DNA of 64,000 nucleotides. Source: Acidovorax radicis N35. Lineage in GTDB: Bacteria; Pseudomonadota; Gammaproteobacteria; Burkholderiales; Burkholderiaceae_C. Numbering within the stretch: position 1 is the first letter of the stretch; every line of letters begins with the position of its first letter. A program made the position numbers and the translations under genes. Under the pieces are notes generated by a model. The model had not been told where the DNA came from. It saw only the letters and a list, made by a program, of their open reading frames with translations, and made no database searches. This document shows, one piece after another, positions 49,256 to 57,329 of this stretch. The DNA lies in the NCBI RefSeq assembly GCF_000204195.1, contig NZ_AFBG01000019.1, positions 372,001 to 436,000 of the forward strand, given 5' to 3'.

Positions 49256-49683
49256 GGAACCCTCTTGAATAAAAGTTTTACTATGCAGTAAAGGTTGCTC
49301 TATAGCCAACGGGAAATCCCTGAATCCCCGGCACCACGAAGGGCCTTGAAGGCCGATTTTGTAGAGGTGAAGTACGCAAGGATGGTGCCAATAATCTGCA
49401 CCAATGCAAAGAAGGGGAAGAAACCTCGGAGACAGTCCAAAAATGCCATCACGTGGCATCGCTTGGCACAGAGGTGGTCGGCATGTTCCCGGAGTTACAT
49501 GCTGGAACGGATGAAAACGGGTAGCTTGGGAGATCAACATTCCGAGTTCTCCCCCAAGAAACACTGCGATGGCGATTACCCCATGCTCCCAAGACAAACG
49601 ACGGGTGAATGAGGAAGGGCGCTTGGTACGCCCGGAATCTAGCGGCCCTCGGCAGCCTCATCAAAAACCAAAATGAGAACGAA
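49256..49683. other. Intergenic region upstream of second binding protein
   Basis: About 430 bp between a binding-protein gene and a porin terminator. It contains the inverted repeat at 49277-49292 and presumably the operon promoter. A plus-strand frame at 49295-49612 has no ribosome binding site and no protein-like composition. Confidence 0.4.
49277..49292. promoter_or_regulatory. Perfect inverted repeat ahead of binding-protein gene
   Basis: TTTACTATGCAGTAAA: six-base arms TTTACT / AGTAAA around ATGC. It lies 22 bp before the start codon, so it could be an operator or a 5' leader hairpin. No matching regulator gene was identified nearby. Confidence 0.5.
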
Positions 49684-49709
49684 AAAAAGCCGCCCGAAGG
49701 CGGCTTTTT
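49684..49709 (-). terminator. Rho-independent terminator after porin gene
   Basis: AAAAAGCCGCC (49684 onward), CGAA loop, GGCGGCTTTTT: fully paired with A and T runs on the two sides, so it can work in both directions. It lies 40 bp past the porin stop. Confidence 0.9.
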
Positions 49710-49749
49710 AGCTTGGATATCGTCAACTGGCCAAAAGCCAGTTTCGATA

Positions 49750-50796
49750 TTAGAAGCTGTGACGGATACCGAAGTCGTAGCCGTTGGAGTTGTCGCCAGC
49801 AGCAGTCACGGAACCGTTCAGGGACTGAGCGGAGCCGTTCTTGTTGCTCACGTGAGCGTACGTAGCGTACAGAGCCGTGCGCTTGGACAGGTTGTGCACA
49901 TAGCCCAGAGCCAGCTTGTTGGCACGTGGATCGGCACCGGGGGTTTCGATCTTGTAGGTGGAGTAAGCCAGACGGATTTCGCCAGCGCCCACGGGCACCA
50001 GACCACCGATCAGGAAGCCCTTGCCTTCGTTGCCGTTCTTGATGTCGTCGCTGTTGTAGTGAGCCATGATCTTGGCCACGCCCAGGTCGTACTGACCACC
50101 CAGGTTGAATGCCTTGATGTTGGCGTTCAGGAACTTGGTGTCAGAGAAAGCCAGAGCCACGTTGATGGGGCCATTGGCGTAACCAGCGCGCAGGGCCAGG
50201 CCGTTGCCGTCCTTCTTGTTGGCCGTGTTGCTCAGGTTTTCACCCATGTAGTACTGCGCTTGGCCGTAGAAGCCGCCCAGGTTGCCAGGCAGGAAGTAGC
50301 CGATGGCGTTCGAAGCGCGCACGGTGGTTGGGCCACCCAGGCTGGAGTTCAGGGTTTGGCTGGTGCCAACGCCGTTCGTGCCGAACGGATCGAACACGGT
50401 CAGGTTCCAGAATTGTGGGGTGTAGTCACGGCCCAGACGCACTTCACCGAAGCCGCCGTTCAGGCTGACCGTCGAACGACGGTTGAACACCAGACCGCCG
50501 CCGGAGCTGACAGCTGCTTGGTTGTTGGTGTTGGTAACGCCGCCGGTACCGTTGTCGTTGTTCAGACCAGCTTCGAGCCAGAACGAAGCGGACATGCCGC
50601 CACCCAGATCTTCAACGCCGCGGAAGCCCAGACGGCTGCTGTTGTAGCCGGAGTTCGTCAGTTGGGACTTGTTAGCGACGCTACCGGAACCGTAAGCGTA
50701 GGTTGCATCAACCACGCCGAACAGGGTCACGGACGATTGAGCCATTGCAGCGCCGGAAGCAGCCAGCACAGCCAGGGCAATCAGGGATTTTTTCAT
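49750..50796 (-). CDS. Gram-negative porin, Omp32-type
   Basis: A 348-aa trimeric general porin. Signal peptide MKKSLIALAVLAASGAAMAQ, then SSVTLFGVVDATYAYGSGSV, RLGFRGVEDLGGGMSASFWL and the C-terminal GYDFGIRHSF with terminal Phe for barrel assembly. This is the common Comamonadaceae/Burkholderiales porin 4 pattern (Omp32 of Comamonas/Delftia acidovorans). Codon use is very biased, fitting an abundant protein. The leader from the start codon upstream to about 50970 is long; no regulatory RNA fold could be assigned. Confidence 0.93.
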   Translation of the reverse strand: MKKSLIALAVLAASGAAMAQSSVTLFGVVDATYAYGSGSVANKSQLTNSGYNSSRLGFRGVEDLGGGMSASFWLEAGLNNDNGTGGVTNTNNQAAVSSGGGLVFNRRSTVSLNGGFGEVRLGRDYTPQFWNLTVFDPFGTNGVGTSQTLNSSLGGPTTVRASNAIGYFLPGNLGGFYGQAQYYMGENLSNTANKKDGNGLALRAGYANGPINVALAFSDTKFLNANIKAFNLGGQYDLGVAKIMAHYNSDDIKNGNEGKGFLIGGLVPVGAGEIRLAYSTYKIETPGADPRANKLALGYVHNLSKRTALYATYAHVSNKNGSAQSLNGSVTAAGDNSNGYDFGIRHSF

Positions 50797-51111
50797 TGCG
50801 AGTTACTCCAAGGTTAAACATAGGGCGCCGGTACGGGGGGTCTATGGTGAAAGCACCTGCACAGTCCCGCCGGTTCCCCGGGCCAACCTCCTGGTGGGGA
50901 AGTTGCTCTTATTGCACCAGACCCGGCCAGGTTTCGCAAAGGAATTCACCCACAATCGCCCCGAAAGGGAAAAATCGTTGCAGTGTTGCAACATTTCAAT
51001 GAACAGCGGCAAAATCGATCTGCTCGCCTTGGGACGGCTTCCCGGCAGCCTCCGATATTTGTATCCAAGTGAAATTTGTGTTTCCGAGCCCTTGCCAATC
51101 TGAAAGCCTCC
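50797..51111. other. Divergent intergenic region, porin / coq7
   Basis: About 315 bp that should carry the porin and coq7 promoters. A near-palindrome GTTGCAGTGTTGCAAC lies at 50977-50992. No convincing -35/-10 pair or RNA gene was found. An in-frame GTG at 51076 upstream of coq7 is not favoured. Confidence 0.4.
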
Positions 51112-51729
51112 ATGGACTCTTTGCTCACTGCCGCCGACACTGCCCTGCGCACCCTTTTTGCAACCCCCCGTGCCTCCGAACCCACGCCAGCGCGCGGCAT
51201 GGAGGAAGGCACGCTCGACCCTGCACAAAAGAAGCTGGCTGGGGCACTGATGCGCGTCAATCACGTGGGTGAAGTCTGTGCGCAAGCCCTTTACACGGCC
51301 CAGGCAGCCGTCACGCGCGACCCCGCACTCCGGGTTCACCTGCTGGAGGCCGCCCGCGAAGAAACAGACCACCTGGCATGGACCCAGCAGCGCCTGGACG
51401 CCCTGGGCGCGCGCCCCAGCCTGCTCAACCCCCTGTGGTTTGCGGGCGCCTTCGCGCTGGGGTTGGTCGCGGCCAAGGTCAGCGACCGGGCGAGCCTGGG
51501 TTTTGTGGCAGAAACTGAAAACCAGGTGGCGGCGCACCTGCAGAGCCATCTTGCACGGCTGCCCGCGCAGGATCTGGCCTCGCGGGCCGTGGTGGCCCGC
51601 ATGAAGGACGACGAGGAACGCCACGCGGCCCAGGCCCGGGCCTCCGGCGCACTGGAGCTGCCGCCCCCCGCCCGGGCGGCGATGAAGGCAGCGGCCAAGG
51701 TGATGACCACCACCGCACACTACCTCTGA
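51112..51729 (+). CDS. coq7: Ubiquinone biosynthesis hydroxylase Coq7
   Basis: Di-iron monooxygenase that adds the last hydroxyl in ubiquinone synthesis (demethoxyubiquinol hydroxylase) in the inner membrane. It is 205 aa from the ATG at 51112. Iron ligands are seen in [38 protein letters not shown] and [12 protein letters not shown], giving the E..ExxH pattern repeated twice. A hydrophobic stretch [12 protein letters not shown] may anchor it. Betaproteobacteria use Coq7 where E. coli uses UbiF, so this supports the taxonomic placement. Confidence 0.95.
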   Translation: MDSLLTAADTALRTLFATPRASEPTPARGMEEGTLDPAQKKLAGALMRVNHVGEVCAQALYTAQAAVTRDPALRVHLLEAAREETDHLAWTQQRLDALGARPSLLNPLWFAGAFALGLVAAKVSDRASLGFVAETENQVAAHLQSHLARLPAQDLASRAVVARMKDDEERHAAQARASGALELPPPARAAMKAAAKVMTTTAHYL

Positions 51730-51788
51730 CCGCTACCGCCCAGCGAACGCACAGACAGGGACCGCAAAAGGTGCCGCGCGCCCACAGC

Positions 51789-51902
51789 CTCTGAAACTGG
51801 CGCAGCCCAGGCTAGGCCAGCAGACGCCATGGAACTGGCTTCGCCAGGCCACTGGCGTCGTCCCCCTGGGGGGAAGGCGCCGAAGGCGACTCAGGGGGGT
51901 TA
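51789..51902 (-). repeat. GC-rich repeat family 2, copy E, between coq7 and osmC-like gene
   Basis: On the minus strand: CCCCCCTGAGTCGCCTTCGG, CGCCTTCCCCCCAGGGGGAC, GACGCCAGTGGCCTGGCG, AAGCCAGTTCCATGG, GGGCTGCGCCAGTTTCAG. It fills most of a convergent gene junction. Confidence 0.75.
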
Positions 51903-51904
51903 TT

Positions 51905-52354
51905 TCAAGCTTCGACCACCTCAAACCCGGTGGTGATCTCCGCCGTCTTGCCCAGCATGATGCTGGCCGAGCAATATTTGTCATGGCTCATGGCAATCGC
52001 GCGCTCCACCGCAGCGGGCGGGATGCCCTTGCCCGTCACGGTGAAGTGCATGTGGATCTTGGTGAACACCTTGGGGTCCGTCTGTGCACGTTCGGTGGTC
52101 AATTTGACGCTGCAGCCTCGCACATCGTGGCGGCCCCGCTTGAGGATCAGCACCACGTCGTAGGCCGTGCAGCCGCCCGTGCCGGCCAGCACGGTCTCCA
52201 TGGGCCGGGGCGCCAGGTTCTGGCCGCCGTTGGCCGGATTGGCGGCGTCGGGCGCTCCGTCCATGGTCAAGACGTGGCCGCTGCCGGTCTCGGCCACAAA
52301 ACCCATGCCGGAACGGGTTCCCGACCCGCCGGTCCAGCTGACTGTGCATTCCAT
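51905..52354 (-). CDS. OsmC family protein (YhfA-like)
   Basis: A 149-aa protein of the OsmC/Ohr superfamily from the ATG at 52354, with GGAGA upstream. It starts MECTVSWTGGSGTRSGMGFV. It contains PMETVLAGTGGCTAYDVVLI and HDVRGCSVKL, the two reactive cysteines of peroxide-reducing members, and ends in a region with SHDKYCSASIMLGKTAEITT. It is closer to the YhfA group (function unclear) than to Ohr or OsmC proper. Likely a cytoplasmic thiol enzyme. Confidence 0.9.
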   Translation of the reverse strand: MECTVSWTGGSGTRSGMGFVAETGSGHVLTMDGAPDAANPANGGQNLAPRPMETVLAGTGGCTAYDVVLILKRGRHDVRGCSVKLTTERAQTDPKVFTKIHMHFTVTGKGIPPAAVERAIAMSHDKYCSASIMLGKTAEITTGFEVVEA

Positions 52355-52429
52355 TGTGTTTCTCCTGTGTGATACGTGGTTTTTTCGCACGGAATGGCCC
52401 GGCGAAACAAAAATTTGGTGTTGATTTTG

Positions 52430-52600
52430 CTGCAATGCAACAAGACTCGCGCTAAACTTCCCCCAAGCGCTGCTTTTTCTGAATGGAAAAGGCAGATGGC
52501 AAGAAGCCCGGCATCCGGATCTTGCCCCGCACCGATTGTCTCCTCCATCTCCTCAAAGGATGGATTAGCCCCAGGCCTCACGGCCCGGGGCTTTTTTTTG
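52430..52600 (+). ncRNA. Candidate small RNA or ilvA leader with terminator
   Basis: A plus-strand stretch upstream of ilvA that ends in a strong intrinsic terminator but contains no convincing gene. A small hairpin around TCCATCTCCTCAAAGGATGG lies at about 52545-52566. One frame from ATG 52483 encodes CLLHLLKGWI, with paired CTC leucine codons just before the terminator stem, which is the layout of an attenuator leader. A TAAACT box near 52453 could be a -10, but the matching -35 is poor. It may be a free small RNA or a leader for ilvA; the two cannot be separated by reading alone. Confidence 0.35.
52567..52599 (+). terminator. Intrinsic terminator 110 bp upstream of ilvA
   Basis: GCCCCAGGCC, TCAC loop, GGCCCGGGGC followed by eight Ts. 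It is oriented with ilvA and ends a transcript starting before ilvA, since the gene on the left is on the opposite strand. Confidence 0.85.
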
Positions 52601-52708
52601 GCTGGACCGGCCGCGCAGCGGCCCCCACCGGCGAATCGGCCTGCAAAAACCGACCCCCTATGATGTGGACCCCCGCCGCTGCCCCGTGGCGGCCCCACCT
52701 GCCCTGCC

Positions 52709-54271
52709 ATGACCCAGCACCTGACCCCCGCCGACTACCTGAAGAAAATCCTGACCGCCCGCGTGTACGACGTGGCGGTGGAGTCGGCCCTGGAGCCCGC
52801 CAAGAACCTCAGCCGCCGCCTGAACAACAAGGTGCTCTTGAAGCGCGAGGACCAGCAGGCGGTGTTCAGCTTCAAGCTGCGCGGCGCCTACAACAAGATG
52901 GCGCACCTCACGCCCGAGCAGCTCCAGCGCGGGGTGATCTGTGCCTCGGCCGGCAACCACGCCCAGGGCGTGGCCATGAGCGCCCACAAGCTCGGCACGC
53001 GCGCCGTGATCGTCATGCCGACCACCACGCCGCAGCTCAAGATCGACGCGGTGAAAACGTTGGGCGGCGAGGTCGTGCTGTTTGGCGAGAGCTATTCCGA
53101 CGCCTACGGCCACTCGGTGAAGCTCGAAAAGGAACAGGGCCTGACCTTTGTGCACCCCTTTGATGACCCGGACGTGATTGCGGGCCAGGGCACCATCGCC
53201 ATGGAGATCCTGCGCCAGCTGCAAAGCCTGGGCAGCAACCAGCTGGACGCCGTGTTCGTGGCCATCGGCGGTGGCGGACTCATCTCGGGCGTGGCCAACT
53301 ACATCAAGGCCGTGCGGCCCGAGATCAAGGTGATCGGCGTGCAGATGAACGACTCGGACGCCATGATCCAGTCCGTCAAGGCGCACGAGCGCGTGACGCT
53401 GGCAGACGTGGGCCTGTTCTCCGACGGCACCGCCGTGAAGCTGGTGGGCGAGGAAACCTTCCGCATCACCCACAGCGGCCTGGTGGACGAGTTCATCACG
53501 GTGGACACCGATGCTGTCTGCGCCGCCATCAAGGACATCTTCGTGGACACGCGCAGCATCGTCGAGCCCGCAGGGGCGCTGGCCGTAGCCGCCATCAAGC
53601 AGTATGTGGACACCCACAAGACCCAGGGCGAGACCTACGCCGCCATCCTGTGCGGCGCCAACATGAACTTCGACCGCTTGCGCTTCGTGGCCGAGCGCGC
53701 CGAGGTGGGCGAGGAGCGCGAGGCGCTGTTTGCGGTGACGATTCCCGAGGAGCGCGGCAGCTTCAAGCGCTTTTGTGAACTGGTGGGCGAGCTGCCAGGT
53801 GGCACGCGCAACGTGACCGAGTTCAACTACCGCATCAGCGACGCCGCCCAGGCCCATGTGTTTGTGGGCCTGACCACGCAGGGCAAGGGCGAATCCGAAA
53901 CCATCGCCCAGAACTTCAGCCTCCACGGCTTCGAAGCGCTGGACCTGACCCACGACGAGCTGGCCAAGGAACACCTGCGCCACCTGGTGGGCGGGCACTC
54001 GGCCCTGGCACAGGATGAGCGGCTGATGCGCTTTACCTTCCCCGAGCGGCCGGGCGCGCTGCTCAAGTTCTTGAGCCTGATGCAGCCGACCTGGAACATC
54101 AGCCTGTTCCACTACCGCAACCAGGGCGCCGACTATGGCCGCATCCTCGTGGGCATCCAGGTGCCGCCCGAGGACGCCGCCACGTTCGACGCCTTCCTGG
54201 CCACGCTGGGCTATCCGTATGTGGAAGAGACGCTGAACCCGGCCTACCGGTTGTTTCTGCGCTCCAAATAA
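52709..54271 (+). CDS. ilvA: Threonine ammonia-lyase, biosynthetic
   Basis: Deaminates threonine to 2-oxobutyrate, the first step of isoleucine synthesis. It is 520 aa, long form. The PLP lysine is K56 in VFSFKLRGAYNKM. The phosphate loop is in AIGGGGLISGVANYI, and the early region CASAGNHAQGVAMSA binds substrate. The C-terminal about 180 aa contain two ACT-like regulatory units (around ERGSFKRFCELVGELPGGTR and FPERPGALLKFLSLMQPT), which give isoleucine feedback control. A terminator lies 110 bp upstream, so attenuation is possible. cobS follows. Confidence 0.96.
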   Translation: MTQHLTPADYLKKILTARVYDVAVESALEPAKNLSRRLNNKVLLKREDQQAVFSFKLRGAYNKMAHLTPEQLQRGVICASAGNHAQGVAMSAHKLGTRAVIVMPTTTPQLKIDAVKTLGGEVVLFGESYSDAYGHSVKLEKEQGLTFVHPFDDPDVIAGQGTIAMEILRQLQSLGSNQLDAVFVAIGGGGLISGVANYIKAVRPEIKVIGVQMNDSDAMIQSVKAHERVTLADVGLFSDGTAVKLVGEETFRITHSGLVDEFITVDTDAVCAAIKDIFVDTRSIVEPAGALAVAAIKQYVDTHKTQGETYAAILCGANMNFDRLRFVAERAEVGEEREALFAVTIPEERGSFKRFCELVGELPGGTRNVTEFNYRISDAAQAHVFVGLTTQGKGESETIAQNFSLHGFEALDLTHDELAKEHLRHLVGGHSALAQDERLMRFTFPERPGALLKFLSLMQPTWNISLFHYRNQGADYGRILVGIQVPPEDAATFDAFLATLGYPYVEETLNPAYRLFLRSK

Positions 54272-54282
54272 CCAGAATATGG

Positions 54283-54335
54283 GTCAAATTGGCATCCAGC
54301 GCTTATCCAATAAGCGCTGGCAGCTATCAAATCTG
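54283..54335 (-). repeat. Palindromic repeat family 1, after ilvA
   Basis: Reverse orientation: CATCCAGCGCTTATCCAATA, AGCGCTGGCAGCTATCAAAT. The best palindrome in the family (CCAGCGCTTATC / ATAAGCGCTGG). It lies between ilvA and cobS. Confidence 0.8.
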
Positions 54336-54354
54336 ACATAACCACCGCCAGCCC

Positions 54355-55161
54355 ATGCAAGCCCTGCGCCACTACCTGCTGGCCGTGCAGTTCTTCACCC
54401 GCATTCCGGTCACCGGTCGGCTGGCGCAGTGGGTGGGTTACAGCCCCGCCATGCTGCGGGCCAGCGCGGCGCATTTTCCGGGCATTGGCTGGCTGGCGGC
54501 ACTGCTGTCCACCGCCGTGTATGCCGCGCTGCACTGGGCCCTGGCGCCCAATCCGCTCGCCCCGGCCGTGGCTGCCGTGTTCTGCACCATCGCCACGGTG
54601 CTGATGACCGGGGGTTTTCACGAAGACGGCCTGGCCGATGTGGCCGACGGCCTGGGCGGCAGTGCCGACCGCGAGCGGGCGCTCGACATCATGAAAGACT
54701 CTCGCATCGGCGCCTTCGGGGCCATGGCGCTGGTGCTGGCGCTGCTCGCCAAGCTCAGCCTGCTGGCACTGCTGGGTGCCCACAGCCTGCTGGCTGCGGT
54801 GGCCGGGCTGGTGGGGGCACATGTGGTGTCGCGCTTTTGGCCGCTGCTTATCGTGCGCAAACTGCCGCATGTGGGCGACACGGCCCGGTCCAAAAGCAAG
54901 CCGCTGGCGGACCAGATCTCGGGCGCGGCACTGGCGACGGCATTTTCATGGTGTTTTGTGCCGCTGGCGCTTGTCTGGAAAGCGCAAACAGCTATATTTT
55001 TGATAGCATCCATTCTGCTGAGTGCCCTCGCCGCCGCCTGGATGGCGCGCTGGTTTGCGCGCCGGCTGCAGGGCTTCACGGGGGATTGCCTGGGCGCCAC
55101 GCAGCAGGTCAGCGAAATCGGCTTTTACCTGGGCGCGGCGCTGGCCTTGCGCTGGATGTGA
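54355..55161 (+). CDS. cobS: Adenosylcobinamide-GDP ribazoletransferase
   Basis: Cobalamin synthase: joins alpha-ribazole to adenosylcobinamide-GDP in the inner membrane. It is 268 aa with multiple helices. It has FFTRIPVTG near the start, the metal-binding GGFHEDGLADVADGLGG (about 87-103), RALDIMKDSRIGAFGAMALV, and GFTGDCLGATQQVSEIGFYL near the end. A family 1 repeat lies in frame within the gene (54958-55008), encoding most of a hydrophobic helix. cobC starts inside the cobS stop. No cobalamin riboswitch is visible upstream. Confidence 0.95.
   Translation: MQALRHYLLAVQFFTRIPVTGRLAQWVGYSPAMLRASAAHFPGIGWLAALLSTAVYAALHWALAPNPLAPAVAAVFCTIATVLMTGGFHEDGLADVADGLGGSADRERALDIMKDSRIGAFGAMALVLALLAKLSLLALLGAHSLLAAVAGLVGAHVVSRFWPLLIVRKLPHVGDTARSKSKPLADQISGAALATAFSWCFVPLALVWKAQTAIFLIASILLSALAAAWMARWFARRLQGFTGDCLGATQQVSEIGFYLGAALALRWM
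54958..55008 (-). repeat. Palindromic repeat family 1, inside cobS
   Basis: Reverse orientation: GTGCCGCTGGCGCTTGTCTG, GAAAGCGCAAACAGCTATAT, TTTTGATAGC. It is in frame with cobS and encodes VPLALVWKAQTAIFLIA, part of a membrane helix. Similarity to the intergenic copies is clear. Confidence 0.75.
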
Positions 55162-55760
55162 AGCCCCTGGCCCAACCGCAGCGCGGTGCCCGCCTCTGGC
55201 TGGTGCGCCACGCCCAACCTCTGGTGGCACCCGGTACCTGCTATGGCGCGCTGGACATCCCCGCCGACCCCACCGCCACCCGCGCTGCCGCAGAACGCCT
55301 GGCCACCGCGTTGCCGACCCAGACGCGGGTGGTTCACTCTACGCTACAAAGATGTGAGCTGCTTGCGCAATATCTACAAGCGATGCGGCCTGATTTGACC
55401 CCACAACCCGACGCCCGCCTGCGCGAAATGGACTTTGGCAGCTGGGAGGGGCAGGCCTGGGATTCCATTGCCCGCAGCGACATCGACGCCTGGACAGCCG
55501 CATTTGCCCACTACCGCCCAGGCAAGGGGGAAAACCTGGCGGCGGTGCTGGCCCGCGTGGCCGCTGCGCTGCAGGACCACGGCCCCGGCGGCCATGCCCC
55601 CCGTGGGGCCACGCAGGATGTGGTGTGGATCACCCACGCCGGGGTCATCCGCAGTGTGGCGTGGCTGAAGGCGCACGGCAGCGGCGTGCTGCCGCGCCCG
55701 GAAGAATGGCCCGTCGCCGCGCCGGGCTGGGGCCAGTGGGAAAGGATCGACCTGGGCTAG
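55158..55760 (+). CDS. cobC: Histidine phosphatase, alpha-ribazole phosphatase-like
   Basis: A 200-aa phosphoglycerate-mutase-fold phosphatase; in this position it should remove the 5'-phosphate of alpha-ribazole phosphate for CobS. The start is GTG at 55158, overlapping the cobS stop by 4 bp (GTGA). The RHG-type motif is LVRHAQP (here Ala for Gly, residues about 14-20). A second-arginine block is VHSTLQRCELLAQYL. LREMDFGSWEGQAW contains the acid residue. VWITHAGVIR holds the second catalytic His. Part of the region around 55335-55385 resembles a family 1 repeat. Confidence 0.88.
   Translation: MKPLAQPQRGARLWLVRHAQPLVAPGTCYGALDIPADPTATRAAAERLATALPTQTRVVHSTLQRCELLAQYLQAMRPDLTPQPDARLREMDFGSWEGQAWDSIARSDIDAWTAAFAHYRPGKGENLAAVLARVAAALQDHGPGGHAPRGATQDVVWITHAGVIRSVAWLKAHGSGVLPRPEEWPVAAPGWGQWERIDLG
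55335..55385 (+). repeat. Degenerate palindromic repeat family 1, inside cobC
   Basis: Contains GAGCTGCTTGCGCAATATCT and ACAAGCGATGCGG, similar to the AGCTGCTTGCGC...AAGCG version of the element. More diverged than the cobS copy; the assignment is tentative. It encodes part of the block CELLAQYLQAMRP. Confidence 0.4.
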
Positions 55761-55790
55761 CGCAAATGCCAGAGACCTGCTGCCCTCGAA

Positions 55791-56246
55791 TCAACGCTTG
55801 AGCGGCATGTCCAGCGTGAGCGTGGCCGGGCCACCGGCTTCGCGCCCCAGCTGTGCCTGGCGTGGGCCCACCGCCTGCAGCAGCAGCCCCTCATCCACCG
55901 CCGTGCCCACCCGGAACGGCTTGGCGGGCTTGCCATCCACCGCGATCAGCGCGGCACCGCCCCCGCTGTTGCGGCCCGAGAGCACCCCGATCAGCGCGAA
56001 CCGGCTGGCCAGCGTCGCCACCGGGGCGGCAGCCACCACACCCGGGGCTGCGGGCACAGCCCCCAGCAGCCGGGCCAAGGCCTGCGCATCGGGCGCCACG
56101 GGCGCGGGCAGCACCACGGGCGCTGCGGTTCCGGCCGCAGGGGCCGACAGGCGCAGCCCCCAAAAGACCACGCTGGCGCCTGCGGCGGCCCATAGCGCCA
56201 GAGTCCCCAGGCGGACGCCCCATTTGCTGTACGTATTGGTCACCAT
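55791..56246 (-). CDS. gspC: Type II secretion protein GspC, short form
   Basis: A 151-aa inner-membrane component that links the assembly platform to the secretin. It starts at the ATG at 56246 (MVTNTYSKWGVRLGTLALWA) with one membrane helix at about 15-35, a Pro/Ala linker, and the homology region RFALIGVLSGRNSGGGAALIAVDGKPAKPF (shown as one block, about 95-125). There is no PDZ or coiled-coil domain after it. It is divergent from gspG and the rest of the cluster, with 9 bp between the start codons, so the promoters must overlap the opposite genes. The longer frame extending to 56891 is a shadow of gspG. Confidence 0.85.
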   Translation of the reverse strand: MVTNTYSKWGVRLGTLALWAAAGASVVFWGLRLSAPAAGTAAPVVLPAPVAPDAQALARLLGAVPAAPGVVAAAPVATLASRFALIGVLSGRNSGGGAALIAVDGKPAKPFRVGTAVDEGLLLQAVGPRQAQLGREAGGPATLTLDMPLKR

Positions 56247-56255
56247 GCGGGGATT

Positions 56256-56759
56256 ATGATTCACGCGATTCGACCATCCGAGAGACCGCCAGCAGTGAAC
56301 ACTTCTTTTCCCCGCCTCTTGCGCTCCGCACACCACCGCCTGGCCAGGAATGTGGCCCGTGGCTTCACCCTCATTGAGCTCATGGTGGTGCTCGTCATCA
56401 TCGGCGTGCTGGCCGCCCTCATCGTGCCCAATGTGCTGGAACGTGCCGACGATGCCCGCGTGACCGCCGCCCGCACCGACATCACCAACATCATGCAGGC
56501 GCTCAAGCTGTACCGCCTGGACAACCAGCGCTACCCCACGGCCGAACAGGGCCTGCAGTCCCTCATCATCAAACCCACCTCGGGGCCAGTGCCCAACAAC
56601 TGGAAGCTGTACCTCGAAAAACTGCCCAACGACCCCTGGGGCCGTCCGTACCAGTACCTGAACCCCGGCATCAAGGGCGAGATCGACGTGATGTCGTTCG
56701 GCGCCGATGGGCAGTCGGGCGGCGAAGGCAAGGACGCGGATGTTGGCAGCTGGCAGTAG
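56256..56759 (+). CDS. gspG: Type II secretion major pseudopilin
   Basis: A 167-aa major pseudopilin. The prepilin cleavage site is G36 before FTLIELMVVLVIIGV, with the Glu at mature position 5. The C-terminal half has QRYPTAEQGLQSLIIKPTSG and DPWGRPYQYLNPGIKGEIDV, the calcium-binding loop region typical of GspG. The ATG at 56256 gives a leader of 36 residues; a GTG at 56295 gives a leader of 23 residues and is a fair alternative. First gene of gspG-H-I-J-K-L-M-N-D. Confidence 0.95.
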   Translation: MIHAIRPSERPPAVNTSFPRLLRSAHHRLARNVARGFTLIELMVVLVIIGVLAALIVPNVLERADDARVTAARTDITNIMQALKLYRLDNQRYPTAEQGLQSLIIKPTSGPVPNNWKLYLEKLPNDPWGRPYQYLNPGIKGEIDVMSFGADGQSGGEGKDADVGSWQ

Positions 56760-56885
56760 TGCGGCCCCCACGGTCGCGCACTGCGTGTCGCGCCCTGCAC
56801 CCCGAGGGGGCCGGGCCTTGCTTGGGGCTGCCCGGCGCTGCGGCCGCTCGCCTTCTGGAAACGCCGCGACCGTTGCAACCTCACG
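56758..56885 (+). repeat. GC-rich intergenic element between gspG and gspH
   Basis: Contains GTGCGGCCCCCACGGTCGC, CACCCCGAGGGGGCCGGGCC and CTGCGGCCGCTCGCC. It shares GC-rich character and CCCCGAGGGGGC blocks with the family 2 repeats but not their full block order, so it may be a relative or a third family. It fills the whole gap between gspG and gspH. Confidence 0.4.
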
Positions 56886-56897
56886 TTGCATAGGCCC

Positions 56898-57329
56898 ATG
56901 AACCGCTCACGCGGCTTCACCCTCCTTGAATTGCTGGTGGTCATCAGCATCATCGCCCTGGCCACGGCCGGGGTAGGGCTGGCGATGCGCGACAGCGGGC
57001 AGACGCTGGTCGAGCGCGAGGCGGCCCGGCTGGCGGCGCTGCTGGAATCCGCGCGGGCGCAGTCGCGCGCCGGGGGCATGCCTGTGCGCTGGCGTGCCGA
57101 CGCGCGTGGTTTCCGGTTCGAGGGCCTGCCGCCCAGCGCACTGGCGGCAATGCCCGGCCAGTGGCTGGATGCAGGCACCACGGTGCGCGCGCCCACGCTG
57201 CTGGTGCTGGGGCCGGAGCCCCTCATTGGGCCCCAGCAGGTGCTGATCACCCACCACGCCTATCCCGAGCGCACGCTGCGCGTCGCTACCGACGGGGTGC
57301 GTCCCTTCACCGTCGAGACCGTCCAATGA
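56898..57329 (+). CDS. gspH: Type II secretion minor pseudopilin GspH
   Basis: A 143-aa minor pseudopilin with a minimal leader MNRSRG and cleavage before FTLLELLVVISIIALA (Glu at position 5). The ATG at 56898 is used; a TTG four codons earlier is open. The remainder has few conserved residues, as usual for GspH. Its stop overlaps the gspI start (ATGA). Confidence 0.88.
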   Translation: MNRSRGFTLLELLVVISIIALATAGVGLAMRDSGQTLVEREAARLAALLESARAQSRAGGMPVRWRADARGFRFEGLPPSALAAMPGQWLDAGTTVRAPTLLVLGPEPLIGPQQVLITHHAYPERTLRVATDGVRPFTVETVQ

